Below are positions 1-10,047 of a stretch of 64,000 nucleotides of DNA, piece by piece. The stretch comes from Marinobacter arenosus (GTDB lineage: Bacteria > Pseudomonadota > Gammaproteobacteria > Pseudomonadales > Oleiphilaceae). Each line of letters starts with the position of its first letter. Position 1 is the stretch's first letter. Where the stretch lies: the NCBI RefSeq assembly GCF_019264345.1, contig NZ_JAHVAO010000003.1, positions 1 through 64,000 of the forward strand. The letters are read 5' to 3'. A model generated the notes under the pieces. That model worked only from the letters and a program-made list of their open reading frames with translations, was not told the origin of the DNA and searched no databases. The position numbers and the translations under genes are program-made.

Positions 1-21
1 TGGTTAATTTTTTAAAGAGCG
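1..21 (-). promoter_or_regulatory. rRNA leader boxA antitermination element
   Basis: Read on the minus strand the first bases are CGCTCTTTAAAAA followed by an AT stretch. This matches the boxA core (GCTCTTTAA) found in the leader upstream of 16S rRNA, where NusB/NusE load to form the antitermination complex. The element lies just downstream of three tandem promoters and points out of the window, so an rRNA operon should begin within a few hundred bases to the left. The rRNA genes themselves are not visible here. Confidence 0.8.
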
Positions 22-50
22 TTTGAGCCGTTGCTCAATCAAGGCCGCGT

Positions 51-78
51 ATTCTACATCGAACCGCCACCTTGTCAA
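51..78 (-). promoter_or_regulatory. rRNA operon promoter, proximal copy
   Basis: On the minus strand a perfect -35 TTGACA (78-73) is followed by a 16-nt spacer and -10 TAGAAT (56-51), then a GC-rich discriminator (ACGCGG). It is the copy closest to boxA. The 16-nt spacer and GC-rich discriminator are the usual marks of stringently controlled rrn promoters. AT-rich sequence just upstream of the -35 (79-100) could serve as an UP element; that last point is inference. Confidence 0.85.
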
Positions 79-155
79 CCGTTTATTTTTCGTTGTTTTC
101 CGTCTCCGGAAACCGCCGAAAAACCACCCGGCTTACTGCTTGTTTCGGGCTGCGC

Positions 156-183
156 ATTCTACGCTGAATCGCTACCCTGTCAA
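156..183 (-). promoter_or_regulatory. rRNA operon promoter, middle copy
   Basis: Second minus-strand promoter: -35 TTGACA (183-178), 16-nt spacer, -10 TAGAAT (161-156), discriminator GCGCAGC. Both hexamers and the spacer length are identical to the proximal copy, and the flanks (AAACGG before the -35) are shared too, so the copies appear to have arisen by duplication. The upstream tract 186-230 is rich in A/T runs, compatible with an UP element. Confidence 0.85.
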
Positions 184-287
184 CCGTTTTCTGAAGAAGT
201 TTGAAACTCATTTTCTTCAATACTTTCAAACGGTTATCCTTCGATTTCTGGCCCGCCTCAGTGGCGTTCCCCTCGAAAGAGATGCGC

Positions 288-315
288 ATTCTACAGACCT
301 GCTCGGAGGTGTCAA
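288..315 (-). promoter_or_regulatory. rRNA operon promoter, distal copy
   Basis: Third minus-strand promoter: -35 TTGACA (315-310), 16-nt spacer, -10 TAGAAT (293-288), discriminator GCGCATC. It lies about 75 nt from the end of purT, which is transcribed in the same direction, so read-through from purT could enter the rRNA operon unless a terminator intervenes; I see no strong hairpin with a T tract between them. Confidence 0.85.
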
Positions 316-397
316 CGGTTCGTTTCAGGTTTTTTCGAAAACTGTCATTTTGCCAACACCAGAGCCTGTCCAGAAACACCGTAGAGCACCGGAAAAA

Positions 398-1597
398 CTA
401 AAGCTCTACCTTCACCGCAGCCGCGGAATGCCGTGCTTTTTCCCGCGCCTTCTCAACGGTTTCACCGAGTGCCAGCGCCACCCCCATGCGCCGACGCCCT
501 TTGAGCTCCGGCTTGCCAAACAGCCGCAACTGGGTGTCTGGCTCAATCAGCGCGTGTTCAATACCACAGTACGAGACATTAGCAGAGTCACCCTCGGGCA
601 GGATCACGGCTGAAGCCGAGGGCCCGTTCTGCCGAATCGCGGGAATCGGCAATCCAAGGATCGCACGAGCATGTAGAGCGAATTCGGACAGGTCCTGGGA
701 AATCAGGGTTACAAGGCCGGTGTCATGAGGACGCGGGGATACCTCTGAGAACCAGACATCGTCTCCTTTTACAAACAGTTCGACGCCGTACAGACCGAAG
801 CCGCCGAGATTCTCCACCACAGCCCTCGCAATCTCCATGGATCGATCAAGGGCGGATGCCGACATTGGCTGCGGCTGCCAGGATTCGCGGTAATCGCCAT
901 CCTCCTGCCGGTGCCCAATTGGGTCACAGAACGAGACGCCATCACGGTGCTTAACTGTCAGCAGGGTGATTTCGTAATCGAAATCCACGAACCCTTCTAC
1001 GATGACCCGACCTTTACCCGCCCGTCCGCCGGACTGAGCGTAGTCCCAGGCGGACTCGATATCCGGATCGGAAGTGACCGTACTCTGCCCTTTACCGGAC
1101 GAACTCATCACCGGCTTGACGACCAGAGGCAATCCGATTTCATCGACCGCCGCCAGATATTCTTCGCGGTTACCAGCAAACCGGTACGGCGAGGTCGGCA
1201 ACCCGAGTTCTTCTGCCGCGAGCCGGCGTATGCCCTCACGATTCATGGTCAGGTTCACGGCACGAGCCGTCGGGATAACCCGGTAACCTTCCTCCTCCAG
1301 CTTCACAAGCTCGGGAGTCGCAATCGCCTCTATCTCGGGAACGATAAGATCCGGCCTTTCCTGTTCGATAACGCCACGAAGGCTTGCCGCATCCAACATG
1401 TCGATCACGTGACTGCGATGAGCCACCTGCATGGCCGGCGCATCGGCATACCGATCAACAGCAATGACCTCGACCCCAAAACGCTGCAGCTCAATGACCA
1501 CTTCTTTACCCAGCTCACCCGAGCCGCAAAACAATACCTTGAAGGCACCTCCCTTCAGGGGCGTGCCGATTCGAACTGTGTTGGTACCTGCTGTCAT
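398..1597 (-). CDS. purT: Formate-dependent phosphoribosylglycinamide formyltransferase (PurT)
   Basis: Converts GAR to formyl-GAR using formate and ATP, the folate-free alternative to PurN in purine synthesis; cytosolic. The 399-residue protein has the family length. The N-terminus carries a nucleotide-binding motif ([11 protein letters not shown], about residues 24-34), and the middle has the ATP-grasp signature ([14 protein letters not shown], about 158-171) and a late ATP-grasp motif ([22 protein letters not shown]). The ATG at 1597 is preceded by a weak AGG-containing ribosome site. It is the last gene of a minus-strand series (Nudix, carbonic anhydrase-like, DUF1289, purT). purL, another purine gene, lies about 2.7 kb further right. 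Identification is secure. Confidence 0.96.
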   Translation of the reverse strand: MTAGTNTVRIGTPLKGGAFKVLFCGSGELGKEVVIELQRFGVEVIAVDRYADAPAMQVAHRSHVIDMLDAASLRGVIEQERPDLIVPEIEAIATPELVKLEEEGYRVIPTARAVNLTMNREGIRRLAAEELGLPTSPYRFAGNREEYLAAVDEIGLPLVVKPVMSSSGKGQSTVTSDPDIESAWDYAQSGGRAGKGRVIVEGFVDFDYEITLLTVKHRDGVSFCDPIGHRQEDGDYRESWQPQPMSASALDRSMEIARAVVENLGGFGLYGVELFVKGDDVWFSEVSPRPHDTGLVTLISQDLSEFALHARAILGLPIPAIRQNGPSASAVILPEGDSANVSYCGIEHALIEPDTQLRLFGKPELKGRRRMGVALALGETVEKAREKARHSAAAVKVEL

Positions 1598-1649
1598 ATC
1601 ACTGCCTGCCTGAGTATCTGTTGTTGGGCGTCGTTACCGATGCGGGTCG

Positions 1650-1832
1650 TCAGAGCGCTACCTTTTCTTCGCGGATGGCGACCTGTCGCAGAACTTCCCT
1701 GCGCTCGTCATTGGTCATCTGGGTCCATCGAAGAATCTCATCGCCGGTGCGCTGACACCCAATGCACATATCATTTTCATCCAGGGCGCAAACCTGAACA
1801 CACGGCGACCGCACTTTATCTGACACGCTCAT
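1650..1832 (-). CDS. DUF1289 family small cysteine-rich protein
   Basis: A 60-residue protein with four cysteines in the pattern CxxxC...CxxC (CVQVC and CIGC), typical of the DUF1289 family, which is presumed to bind a metal; its function is not established. I place the start at 1832 because that ATG forms a 4-nt ATGA overlap with the stop of the upstream carbonic-anhydrase-like gene. A start at 1847 is also open but would lengthen the overlap. The arrangement implies translational coupling. The tail ([13 protein letters not shown]) matches the usual helical end of the family. Confidence 0.85.
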   Translation of the reverse strand: MSVSDKVRSPCVQVCALDENDMCIGCQRTGDEILRWTQMTNDERREVLRQVAIREEKVAL

Positions 1833-2362
1833 CTTTCGGGCTCGCACTCTGTCAACGTTTCGAGATAACGCGCGGCATTCTGCACATAGTGCTGCGCACT
1901 CATCTCCAACATCTTTCTCTGGCTGTCGTTGAGCTCCCGTTTGATCTTGCCCGGCGACCCAACCACCATGGAGCCATCGGGTATTTCCATACCTTCAGGA
2001 ATCAGCGTGTTAGCACCAATCAGGCAATGCTTGCCAATTTTTGCGCCATTGAGAACAACGGCATTAATCCCGATCAGACTGTAATCCCCGATGTCACAAC
2101 CATGCAGCATTGCCTTGTGGCCCACCGTCACGCCCCGCCCCAATGTCAGCGGGATGCCCGGATCGGTATGAAGCACGGATCCGTCCTGGACATTGCTCTC
2201 CGGACCGATGGTGATCAGGTCATTGTCACCACGAATGACCACGTTGAACCATACACTGGCCTTCTCCATCAGGCGCACACTGCCAATGACCGTCGCGTTC
2301 TCCGCAACAAACTGACCGTCGCCGTTCAACACAGGCTTTCGGTCTTCCAGCTTGTAAAACAT
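1829..2362 (-). CDS. Gamma-class carbonic anhydrase family protein (left-handed beta-helix)
   Basis: A 177-residue hexapeptide-repeat protein of the YrdA/PaaY/gamma-carbonic-anhydrase-like group. The candidate zinc-binding histidines are present: HTDPG in the middle and GHKAMLHGC (two histidines about five residues apart). The many [LIV]GxxA-type repeats build the trimeric beta-helix. Members bind Zn and some hydrate CO2; the actual substrate here is not known. The start at 2362 has a strong GAGGAGG site 7 nt upstream; a longer open frame to 2404 would overlap the Nudix gene. It begins one base after that gene's stop and overlaps the DUF1289 gene by 4 nt, so the three are very likely one transcript. 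Confidence 0.9.
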   Translation of the reverse strand: MFYKLEDRKPVLNGDGQFVAENATVIGSVRLMEKASVWFNVVIRGDNDLITIGPESNVQDGSVLHTDPGIPLTLGRGVTVGHKAMLHGCDIGDYSLIGINAVVLNGAKIGKHCLIGANTLIPEGMEIPDGSMVVGSPGKIKRELNDSQRKMLEMSAQHYVQNAARYLETLTECEPER

Positions 2363-2363
2363 G

Positions 2364-2951
2364 TCAGCCTCCTCGGGGCGGTTCCAATAAATCGATTCCG
2401 GCATCGTACACAGCGTTCATGAAATCAACCAGAACCACGGCTGATAACCCCCAGATCTCGTAACGCTCCCACCGATAGCAGGGAACATAAAAGGTGTGAT
2501 TCAGGAAGTTCAGAGCGTCTGTGCGCTCCCTTCGATCTTCGTGGAAGAACGACAGGGGTACACGGAATACGCTTTCGATTTCATCCGGATTGGGCTCCAG
2601 GGGATGATCTACCGGAATAACGCCGACATACGGCGTGACCAATATACCGTACCGGGACATGACCTGGCTGAGAGGCGCGATGACCTCGACGTGCTCCGGC
2701 GGCAGGCCGATCTCTTCGTGGGTTTCGCGCAGTGCCGTAGCAGCCAGAGACGGATCCCCCGGGTCCCGCTTGCCACCCGGATAAGCAACCTGACCACGAT
2801 GAGTGCTCAGATTCGAGGATCTCAACGTAAACACCATTTCCGGGTTACGATGATCGTCGGTTACCGGAACAAGGACGCCAGCTTCGGGGTAATCCAACGC
2901 CAGTTGACGGGGTGCGTAGCCGGATAAACGCTCGGCGAGTAGATCGCGCAA
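2364..2951 (-). CDS. CoA pyrophosphatase-like Nudix hydrolase (NudL/YeaB type)
   Basis: A 195-residue Nudix hydrolase. The region [19 protein letters not shown] followed by [10 protein letters not shown] combines a Nudix box with the upstream LR(x)H(x)GQVAFPGG motif of the UPF0035/NudL family, whose members hydrolyse coenzyme A to phosphopantetheine and 3',5'-ADP. Assignment to NudL is by motif only. It is the first gene of the minus-strand set running to purT, and stands divergently from a second Nudix gene at 3050, with about 100 nt between the starts that should hold both promoters. Confidence 0.87.
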   Translation of the reverse strand: MRDLLAERLSGYAPRQLALDYPEAGVLVPVTDDHRNPEMVFTLRSSNLSTHRGQVAYPGGKRDPGDPSLAATALRETHEEIGLPPEHVEVIAPLSQVMSRYGILVTPYVGVIPVDHPLEPNPDEIESVFRVPLSFFHEDRRERTDALNFLNHTFYVPCYRWERYEIWGLSAVVLVDFMNAVYDAGIDLLEPPRGG

Positions 2952-3049
2952 ATTTCAGCTCCGTGGAACATCACAATGTTGGATGAGACACAGGCAGCCA
3001 CGATGGTTAAACTGACTACCTAACCAATTTCCAGTATACGGGGAAACAC

Positions 3050-3607
3050 ATGAAGTACTGCAGCACATGCGGCCATCCGGTTGAACAACGCATCCCTGAG
3101 GGGGATAACCGCCACCGCTATGTATGCATCAGCTGCGAGACCATACATTACCAGAACCCGCGCATTGTCGCCGGCACGGTTCCGGTCTGGAACGGGAAAA
3201 TCCTGTTGTGCCGCCGAGCCATTGAACCCCGTTATGGCTACTGGACGCTGCCAGCCGGTTTCATGGAAAACGCCGAAACCACCATCGAAGCTGCCGCCCG
3301 GGAAACCATGGAAGAGGCGTTGGCCGAAGTACACATCGAAGGCCTGTATTCAATCATTGATGTGCCACACATCAACCAGGTTCACATGTTCTACCGGGCC
3401 ACCCTCAAGAACGGTCAATTCGGCGCTGGCGAAGAGTCCCTCGAAACCCAGCTGTTCGAGCTCGAAGACATTCCCTGGGATGAACTGTCATTCCCGACCG
3501 TCAGGAAGACGCTCGAGTTATTCATTGAGGATTTTCGCCGCGAATCTTTCGGCGTGCACGTACAGGATATTCGCCATCCGATGTCAGGCACTGCGGCCAG
3601 ACGCTGA
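3050..3607 (+). CDS. Nudix hydrolase with N-terminal zinc ribbon
   Basis: A 185-residue protein. Residues 1-35 form a zinc ribbon (CSTC at 4-7 and CISC at 26-29), followed by a Nudix domain with the box GFMENAETTIEAAARETMEEA (about residues 70-90), which keeps the REx2EE core. This two-part layout is shared with NADH pyrophosphatase-like and ADP-ribose pyrophosphatase-like proteins; substrate cannot be fixed from sequence. It ends one base before the stop codon of the convergent NIF3-like gene at 3608. The start ATG at 3050 follows a GGGGAAACACA leader. Confidence 0.9.
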   Translation: MKYCSTCGHPVEQRIPEGDNRHRYVCISCETIHYQNPRIVAGTVPVWNGKILLCRRAIEPRYGYWTLPAGFMENAETTIEAAARETMEEALAEVHIEGLYSIIDVPHINQVHMFYRATLKNGQFGAGEESLETQLFELEDIPWDELSFPTVRKTLELFIEDFRRESFGVHVQDIRHPMSGTAARR

Positions 3608-3919
3608 TCACATCTCTTCCATCCGGTACACTTCGTAAGCAGGCTCCTCATAGGGGTGAGCCTGCTTGAGCGCTTTAAGCGCCTCGCCCACCAGATTATC
3701 CTCGCAGACCAGCTCAACCTTGTACTCATCCACAACTTCCAGGGCACCCTTCTTGCCTAGAAACGGGTCACTGCCATCAAGCGGTCGAAACTGGCCCTGA
3801 CCCGCGCATTGCCAGGCACAACTGTCGTAATCGCCAATCCTGCCGGCGCCGGCTTCGAACAACGCACGCTTGGTCGTTTCAAGGTGAGATTCAGGCACGA
3901 AATAACACAGCTTGTACAT
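3608..3919 (-). CDS. NIF3/YqfO C-terminal (CutA1-like) domain protein
   Basis: A 103-residue stand-alone version of the CutA1-like domain inserted in YqfO/NIF3 proteins: YKLCYFVPESHLETTK at the start and the characteristic HPYEEPAYEVY near the end. Its function is not known. I set the start at 3919, where AGGAGG stands 7 nt upstream; the open frame extends to 3973 but that part has no better ribosome site. The gene is tail-to-tail with the zinc-ribbon Nudix gene, with stops 1 nt apart. Confidence 0.87.
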   Translation of the reverse strand: MYKLCYFVPESHLETTKRALFEAGAGRIGDYDSCAWQCAGQGQFRPLDGSDPFLGKKGALEVVDEYKVELVCEDNLVGEALKALKQAHPYEEPAYEVYRMEEM

Positions 3920-3973
3920 AATCATCCCTCCTTCAATACGGGTATTTTTTGTACAGATTAATGGCTTAGACAC

Positions 3974-3996
3974 TTACCCACAGAATCTGTGGATAA
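3974..3996. promoter_or_regulatory. Inverted pair of DnaA-box-like 9-mers
   Basis: TTACCCACA (3974-3982, one mismatch to consensus TTATCCACA) faces a perfect TGTGGATAA (3988-3996, the reverse complement of the consensus). Together they form a 10-bp inverted repeat with a 3-nt centre (AAT). It lies in the 416-nt stretch between the NIF3-like start and the end of purL; the rest of that stretch is AT-rich with no gene that I can support. It could be a DnaA-responsive site for the NIF3-like promoter or a titration site; this is inference. Confidence 0.55.
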
Positions 3997-4267
3997 CTCT
4001 GGGGAAAGTTTTGGGGAACACGGCTCCCGCCCCCGTAATCACTGTACTTCCGTTAAATTGGCGACAAAATCGCCCAATTACTTTTATCTTTATTTTTCAA
4101 ATAGTTATATATCGAGGACAAAAATTGAACCAAATTCTCATTCTTTGTACACAGAACGCACAACCAGGCACCAGGAATGTGCATAAAAATACTGAGTCAA
4201 GCTCAGATTGGCCGATTTTACGAATTTTCTCCTTTAAAAATCGCGCCGGAACCGGGCACACAGGAAC

Positions 4268-4322
4268 AAAAAAGCCGACCGTGAAAAATGCCTTGAACAG
4301 ACACCTTCCAGGGCCGGCTTTT
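4268..4322 (-). terminator. Rho-independent-like terminator of purL
   Basis: Minus-strand reading gives AAAAGCCGGCC, a loop of about 30 nt, then GGTCGGCTTTTTT, so the stem closes with complementary A/T runs and ends in a T tract. It begins 14 nt after the purL stop codon. The loop is longer than usual, which lowers certainty. Confidence 0.65.
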
Positions 4323-4335
4323 CAAGCCGAGGCGC

Positions 4336-7300
4336 TTAGCCGAACCACCGCCTCGCATTCCTGAACATACGAATCCAGGGGCCGTCTTCCTGCCAGCCCT
4401 CTGGACGCCAGGAATGCTGAACCGCCCGGAATACCCGCTCAGGGTGAGGCATCATGATGGTGACTCGACCATCGCGCGTCGTGACGCCGGTAATACCGCC
4501 TTCTGACCCGTTCGGGTTGAAGGGATAGCGAGTCGTCGCCTGGCCACTGTTGTCCACGTATCTCAGGGCAACCAGTTCATTGTCGGTGAGCTGAGCAGCA
4601 GAGCTTCCGCCCGCAAACTCGACCCGCCCCTCGCCATGAGCCACTGCAATCGGCATGCGTGACCCTGCCATACCGTCAAGGAATGCGGACGGCGAGGACA
4701 TCACCTCGGCCATCACCAGGCGCGCTTCAAACTGCTCCGACTGATTGCGGACAAACCGCGGCCAGCCCTCGCTGCCCGGAATCAGCTCGTGCAGATTGGA
4801 GAGCATCTGGCAGCCGTTACAGACCCCAAGTGCCAGGGTATCCTGACGATTAAAGAAGCCGGCAAACTGGTCGCGTACCCGATCGCTGAACAGAATTGAC
4901 TTGGCCCAACCCTCGCCGGCACCCAGAACGTCCCCGTAGGAGAAACCACCGCAAGCCACGAGACTATTGAAGCCCTCCAGAGTCACGCGACCGGACAACA
5001 GATCACTCATGTGGACGTCCACGGATTCGAATCCCGCACGATCAAACGCCGCGGCCATTTCGACCTGACCATTGACGCCCTGCTCCCGCAACACCGCAAC
5101 TTTTGGACGCGCGCCCTTACTGATGTAAGGCGCGGCCACATCGTCGTTGATGTCGTAGGTGAGGTCCGCACCAAGACCGGGATCGGAAGCATCCAGCAGA
5201 TTGTCGAACTCTTCCTGGGCGCAATCCGCGTTGTCGCGCAGGGATTGGATGCGATAGCTGGTTTCCGCCCACAGACGCTGCAGGGATACCCGGGATTCAT
5301 CAACCACCGTCTCCCCTTCAAAGGTCAGACGCAGCTGATCGTCTTCGTTCAGGGTACCGATCACGCTGGTATGGTCGCCCAGGCCAGCGGCAGAGAACTG
5401 CTGCAGAACAAAACCGGTGTCGTCACGGCGAACCTGAATGACAGCGCCCAGCTCCTCGTTGAACAGCTCTCGGGCGAACTGGGACGGATCTTCCGCCAGC
5501 CCATCCAGCTTGATGTCGACACCGGTGTGACCGGCAAAGCACATCTCGGCCAGGGTAACGAACAAGCCGCCGTCCGAGCGGTCGTGGTAGGCCAGTAGCT
5601 TGGCGTCGGCATTCAGGCCCTGGATCACCGCAAAGAACGCCTTGATGTCCTCGGGGTCGTCCAGATCCGGTGCCACCGCCCCCACCTGCCGATACACCTG
5701 AGCAAGCGCTGATCCACCAAGCCGATTCTGGCCGGCAGCCAGGTCAATCAAGATCAGATCGGTTTCACCGCCATCCTTGACCAACTGGGGGGTCAGGGTC
5801 CGGGCCACGTCCGTGACCGGTGCAAACCCACTCACGACCAGGGACAAGGGGGCAGTGACGCTCTTCTGCTCGCCATTATCCTCTTCCCACATGGTCTTCA
5901 TGGACATGGAGTCCTTGCCAACCGGGATGGTAATGCCCAGCGCCGGGCAGAGTTCCATACCCACGGCGCGCACGGTTTCGTAAAGATTCTCGTCTTCGCC
6001 GGGGTGCCCAGCAGCGGCCATCCAGTTGGCGGACAGCCGAATGTCAGAAAGCTTCGCGATGGATGCTGCTGCGAGGTTGGTAACCACCTCCCCAACCGCC
6101 ATTCGTCCGGAGGCCGGCGCATCAATCACCGCGACCGGGGTGCGCTCACCCATGGCCATGGCCTCGCCCGCCCGGACATCGAAAGAACTGGCCGTGACAG
6201 CAACGTCACTCACCGGCACCTGCCAGGGCCCCACCATTTGGTCCCGGGCAACCAGGCCCGTGATGGTGCGGTCCCCGATGGTGATCAGGAAACTCTTGGA
6301 GCCCACCGACGGCAAACGCAGGACACGGCGAATCGCGTCGTGCAGATCGATCTTGGTGGAATCGAAAATTGGCTTTGTGAAGGACGCGCGGCTCACACTG
6401 CGATGCATGCGCGGCGGCTTGCCGAACAGCACTTCCATCGGCAGATCCACCGGTTTGTCGTCAAAATACGAGTCGCCCAGCTCCAGATGGTGTGTTTCTG
6501 TCGCTTCGCCGATGACAGCGTAGGGGCAACGTTCGCGACGGCACAGCGCATCGAATTGCTCCAGGTTCTCCGGGGCAACCGCCATGACATAACGCTCCTG
6601 GGACTCGTTACACCAGATCTCCAGGGGCGACATACCAGGTTCATCGCTCGGAATATCGCGAAGCTCGAACTTGCCGCCCCGTCCGCCATCCTTGACCAGC
6701 TCCGGCATGGCATTGGACAGGCCGCCGGCACCCACGTCGTGGATGAAACAGATCGGGTTGCGCTCACCCATCTGCCAGCAACGGTCGATCACTTCCTGGC
6801 AGCGGCGTTCCATTTCCGGGTTGTCACGCTGGACCGAGGCAAAATCCAGGTTCTCGTTGCTTGAGCCGGAGTCCATGGAGGACGCCGCGCCGCCACCCAG
6901 TCCGATAAGCATCGAGGGGCCACCCAGAACGATCAGCTTGGCGCCGACGGGGATTGTGCCCTTTTCGACGTGCTCCTCACGGATGTTGCCCAGGCCACCT
7001 GCGATCATGATCGGCTTGTGGTACCCGCGCACTTCTTCGCCCGCGGCCCCCGGCACCTTCTCTTCGAAGGTCCGGAAGTAGCCGGCCAGATTCGGACGTC
7101 CAAATTCGTTGTTGAACGAAGCGCCCCCGATGGGACCTTCGATCATGATATCCAGCGCGGAGGCAATTCGCTCCGGCTTGCCGTATCCAATTTCCCACGG
7201 CTGGGGATCGCCGGGCAGATTCAGGTTCGACACGGTGAAACCGGTCAGACCGGCCTTGGGTTTGGAGCCGCGCCCCGTTGCGCCCTCATCCCGAATCTCA

Positions 7301-8241
7301 CCACCGGACCCCGTTGCCGAACCCGCAGCCGGTGCGATGGCCGTCGGATGGTTGTGGGTCTCCACTTTCATCAGGATGTGAATGTTTTCTTCGTTGTAGC
7401 CGTAGACGCCGGTTTCCGGATCCGGGTAGAAACGGCCGCCGCGACTGCCACGGATTACCGAGGCGTTGTCCTTGTAGGCCGAAAGCACCCCTTCGCTGTT
7501 CATCTCGAAGGTATTGCGGATCATGGCAAACAGGGACTTTTCCTGGCCCTCGCCATCGATATCCCAGGATGCATTGAAGATCTTGTGGCGACAGTGCTCC
7601 GAGTTGGCCTGCGCAAACATCATCAGCTCGACGTCGGTCGGATCCCGCTGGAGATCGGTAAACGATTTCGCGAGGTAGTCGATCTCATCCTCCGCGAGCG
7701 CCAGACCCAGCCGGGCATTGGCTTCCACCAGCGCCGAGCGACCGCCGGCCAGTACCGACACCCGACCCAGTGGGCGAGGCTCCTCATGGCTGAACAACAG
7801 CTCGGCGCCTCCCATTTCGTGAAACACCTTCTGGGTCATGCGGTCGTGCAGCAGAGCCGCAATTTTTTCACGCTGGGACAGGCTCAACTTGCGGTTGGCC
7901 CGCACATAAAACGCGGTACCGCGTTCAATCCGTTGAATCTGGCGCAGACCGCAGTTCCGTGCGATATCGGTGGCCTTGCTCGACCACGGGGACAAAGTGC
8001 CCGGCCGGGGAACGACCAGGAACAGAACACCGTCGGGGTCCTCCACCGGGACACTCGGGCCGTAGGTCAGAAGACGGTCGAGAATCGCCTGGTCGGATTC
8101 GGAAAGGCTATCCTCCAGATCCACAAAGTGCATGAACTCGGCATACACATGCTCGACTTCAGGCACAACATCCTGAATCCGGGTATGCAGTTTGCGGGAG
8201 CGGAAGGGCGAAAGCGCGGGAGCGCCGCGAAGTTCAAGCAT
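4336..8241 (-). CDS. purL: Phosphoribosylformylglycinamidine synthase (large single-chain PurL)
   Basis: Fourth step of purine synthesis: FGAR + glutamine + ATP to FGAM. The 1301-residue length is that of the single-chain gammaproteobacterial enzyme. Visible parts in order: N-terminal PurS-like region; synthase domain with [11 protein letters not shown] near 210-220 and [11 protein letters not shown] near 295; the glycine-rich [11 protein letters not shown] segment; and a C-terminal class I glutaminase with nucleophile LGVCNGCQM, then HGEGRVEF and the PHPERVFR catalytic histidine-glutamate. The start ATG at 8241 is followed by a normal PurL N-terminus. It is monocistronic, with its own promoter upstream and a hairpin terminator downstream. 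Confidence 0.98.
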   Translation of the reverse strand: MLELRGAPALSPFRSRKLHTRIQDVVPEVEHVYAEFMHFVDLEDSLSESDQAILDRLLTYGPSVPVEDPDGVLFLVVPRPGTLSPWSSKATDIARNCGLRQIQRIERGTAFYVRANRKLSLSQREKIAALLHDRMTQKVFHEMGGAELLFSHEEPRPLGRVSVLAGGRSALVEANARLGLALAEDEIDYLAKSFTDLQRDPTDVELMMFAQANSEHCRHKIFNASWDIDGEGQEKSLFAMIRNTFEMNSEGVLSAYKDNASVIRGSRGGRFYPDPETGVYGYNEENIHILMKVETHNHPTAIAPAAGSATGSGGEIRDEGATGRGSKPKAGLTGFTVSNLNLPGDPQPWEIGYGKPERIASALDIMIEGPIGGASFNNEFGRPNLAGYFRTFEEKVPGAAGEEVRGYHKPIMIAGGLGNIREEHVEKGTIPVGAKLIVLGGPSMLIGLGGGAASSMDSGSSNENLDFASVQRDNPEMERRCQEVIDRCWQMGERNPICFIHDVGAGGLSNAMPELVKDGGRGGKFELRDIPSDEPGMSPLEIWCNESQERYVMAVAPENLEQFDALCRRERCPYAVIGEATETHHLELGDSYFDDKPVDLPMEVLFGKPPRMHRSVSRASFTKPIFDSTKIDLHDAIRRVLRLPSVGSKSFLITIGDRTITGLVARDQMVGPWQVPVSDVAVTASSFDVRAGEAMAMGERTPVAVIDAPASGRMAVGEVVTNLAAASIAKLSDIRLSANWMAAAGHPGEDENLYETVRAVGMELCPALGITIPVGKDSMSMKTMWEEDNGEQKSVTAPLSLVVSGFAPVTDVARTLTPQLVKDGGETDLILIDLAAGQNRLGGSALAQVYRQVGAVAPDLDDPEDIKAFFAVIQGLNADAKLLAYHDRSDGGLFVTLAEMCFAGHTGVDIKLDGLAEDPSQFARELFNEELGAVIQVRRDDTGFVLQQFSAAGLGDHTSVIGTLNEDDQLRLTFEGETVVDESRVSLQRLWAETSYRIQSLRDNADCAQEEFDNLLDASDPGLGADLTYDINDDVAAPYISKGARPKVAVLREQGVNGQVEMAAAFDRAGFESVDVHMSDLLSGRVTLEGFNSLVACGGFSYGDVLGAGEGWAKSILFSDRVRDQFAGFFNRQDTLALGVCNGCQMLSNLHELIPGSEGWPRFVRNQSEQFEARLVMAEVMSSPSAFLDGMAGSRMPIAVAHGEGRVEFAGGSSAAQLTDNELVALRYVDNSGQATTRYPFNPNGSEGGITGVTTRDGRVTIMMPHPERVFRAVQHSWRPEGWQEDGPWIRMFRNARRWFG

Positions 8242-8351
8242 GATATCAACCTGTATCGCGCGAAACGGGGAAGCCTGGGTGCAATTTGAAAGGCCGCCAT
8301 GATACTCGAAAGCGAGGTCGGGATACAGCGCCGGTCACCTTAAATCCATCC

Positions 8352-8380
8352 TGTATAATTGACATTGTTTTGCATGTTAA
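8352..8380 (-). promoter_or_regulatory. Candidate sigma70 promoter for purL
   Basis: On the minus strand TTAACA (8380-8375), a 17-nt spacer and TATACA (8357-8352) give a good sigma70 match about 110 nt before the purL start. I do not see a clear PurR operator near it. The site sits in the divergent region shared with mltF. Confidence 0.5.
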
Positions 8381-8523
8381 TTAACCAGCTTTATTGACCA
8401 ATGTAGCAACAGCGACGATCATATAAAGGTGGAAGCGGAAGCCACAGCCATGACACACCGGATGCGTCCAATCCCCACTGACTGACGTATCCCGACGATC
8501 CAGCGGTATTGGAGCCTAGGGAC

Positions 8524-10029
8524 TTGTCCAGATTTCTGACTGCTTTCGCGGCTGCGCCGACCCAGGCGGCACTGCTTTTCGGTGCCGTCATTGCGGTTGC
8601 CGGCTGCTCGCGCCCAAGCACATTGCAGGAGGTTCTCGCGGAGGACGTTCTGCACGTGATTACCCGCGAAGCGCCCTCTATCTATTACGAGGGTCGGGAC
8701 GGGGCAACCGGCTATGACTACGAGTTGGCAAAACTGTTTGCCGAAGAGCTCGGGGTCGAGCTTCGGGTGCGCGTGGCGAATGACAACACGGAAGTGCTGT
8801 CGGTCCTTTCAAGAAATTTCGCTCACATTGGCCTGGCCGGATTGTCTGGCCAACCCGGCATCGCTGGTCAGTACAAGATTCTGCCAACCGGCATTGCGGC
8901 CCAGTCCGTCGTGGTATACAACCGGGATGCCGCAAGACCGGGTTCGCTCGACGACCTCAGTGGCCAGACCCTCCACCTGGTTGCAGAGAGCAATCATGAG
9001 TACCTGCTTGAGGGCGAAGAAGCCGGTTTCGACTGGCAGGTACATCCCGGCCTTGACCCCGCGGGCGTCCTGGCGCGGGTGGAGTCCGGCGAATTCTCCT
9101 ATGCCGTGGTTTCCTCAAATGAGCTGGAACTGAATCACGTCTTCTTCCCCCAGGTAAAAGAGGCGTTCTACCTGGGGGAACCCGAAGAACTGGCCTGGCT
9201 GTTCCCTGATGAACAGGACGACACCCTGATCGAAGCTGCCAACGAATTCCTGGCCAAACTGCAGGCCGACGGTACGCTCGCACAACTCGCAGAGCGCTTC
9301 TATGGACACCTGGACCAACTGAATTACGTAGGCGCCCGGACGTTCATGCACCACGTAGAAAACCGCCTGCCAAAGTACGAGTCCCTGTTTAAGGATTACG
9401 CGGCCGAGTATGGAATCGACTGGCGCCTGCTTGCGGCCATTGGCTACCAGGAATCGCACTGGCGCCCGAACGCCGTATCGCCAACTGGCGTTCGTGGCCT
9501 GATGATGCTGACCCGGAACACCGCCAGCTACATCGGCATTAATAACCGGATGGACCCTGAAGAAAGTATCCAGGGCGGCGCCAAGTACTTCCGCATGGTG
9601 CACGAGAGAATCCCGGAACGTATTCCGGAGCCGGACCGGACCTGGTTTGCGCTCGCGTCCTACAACGTCGGCTTTGGTCATCTGGAAGATGCCCGCCGCC
9701 TTGCCGAGAGCGGTGGCAAGAGCCCCGATCGCTGGATGGATGTCAAAGAATTCCTGCCACTACTGGCCCAGAAAGAGTGGTACACCAAGACCCGTTTCGG
9801 ATATGCCCGCGGCCATGAACCGGTTCTGTACGTGCAGAATATCCGCCGCTATTACGATGTCCTGGCGCGGATCACCGAGCGCCCCGAGACGCCGGTCATC
9901 CAGCCGGGAGAGGTGGTCAACCTGGATTCCAAGTCACGGACTCCGGGTGCCGTTACGGATGGGGAGACTCTCCCGGATCTGAGAGCCGGCTTGCCCCGCG
10001 AGCTGGGCATGATTCCCCCGACCCTCTAG
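8524..10029 (+). CDS. mltF: Membrane-bound lytic murein transglycosylase F
   Basis: Cleaves peptidoglycan glycan strands to 1,6-anhydromuropeptides. About 500 residues: a hydrophobic leader ending in a lipobox-like VAGC suggests a lipoprotein. Then comes a periplasmic solute-binding-like domain (about 40-260) and a C-terminal SLT domain with catalytic glutamate in GYQESHWRP, then SPTGVRGLMMLT and ASYNVGFGHLEDAR. This two-domain layout is specific to MltF. No ATG is available. I prefer the TTG at 8524 because GGAG stands 9 nt upstream; the frame extends to another TTG at 8509. The gene is divergent from purL. Confidence 0.92.
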   Translation: MSRFLTAFAAAPTQAALLFGAVIAVAGCSRPSTLQEVLAEDVLHVITREAPSIYYEGRDGATGYDYELAKLFAEELGVELRVRVANDNTEVLSVLSRNFAHIGLAGLSGQPGIAGQYKILPTGIAAQSVVVYNRDAARPGSLDDLSGQTLHLVAESNHEYLLEGEEAGFDWQVHPGLDPAGVLARVESGEFSYAVVSSNELELNHVFFPQVKEAFYLGEPEELAWLFPDEQDDTLIEAANEFLAKLQADGTLAQLAERFYGHLDQLNYVGARTFMHHVENRLPKYESLFKDYAAEYGIDWRLLAAIGYQESHWRPNAVSPTGVRGLMMLTRNTASYIGINNRMDPEESIQGGAKYFRMVHERIPERIPEPDRTWFALASYNVGFGHLEDARRLAESGGKSPDRWMDVKEFLPLLAQKEWYTKTRFGYARGHEPVLYVQNIRRYYDVLARITERPETPVIQPGEVVNLDSKSRTPGAVTDGETLPDLRAGLPRELGMIPPTL

Positions 10030-10047
10030 AAGAGGCCCGGCACCTAT

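Noticed and set aside
911..2422. 503-codon plus-strand ORF
   Set aside because: Lies antisense to purT, DUF1289 and the carbonic-anhydrase-like gene, all clearly real; it is a GC-rich shadow frame.
6970..8289. 439-codon plus-strand ORF
   Set aside because: Fully antisense to purL with no family features.
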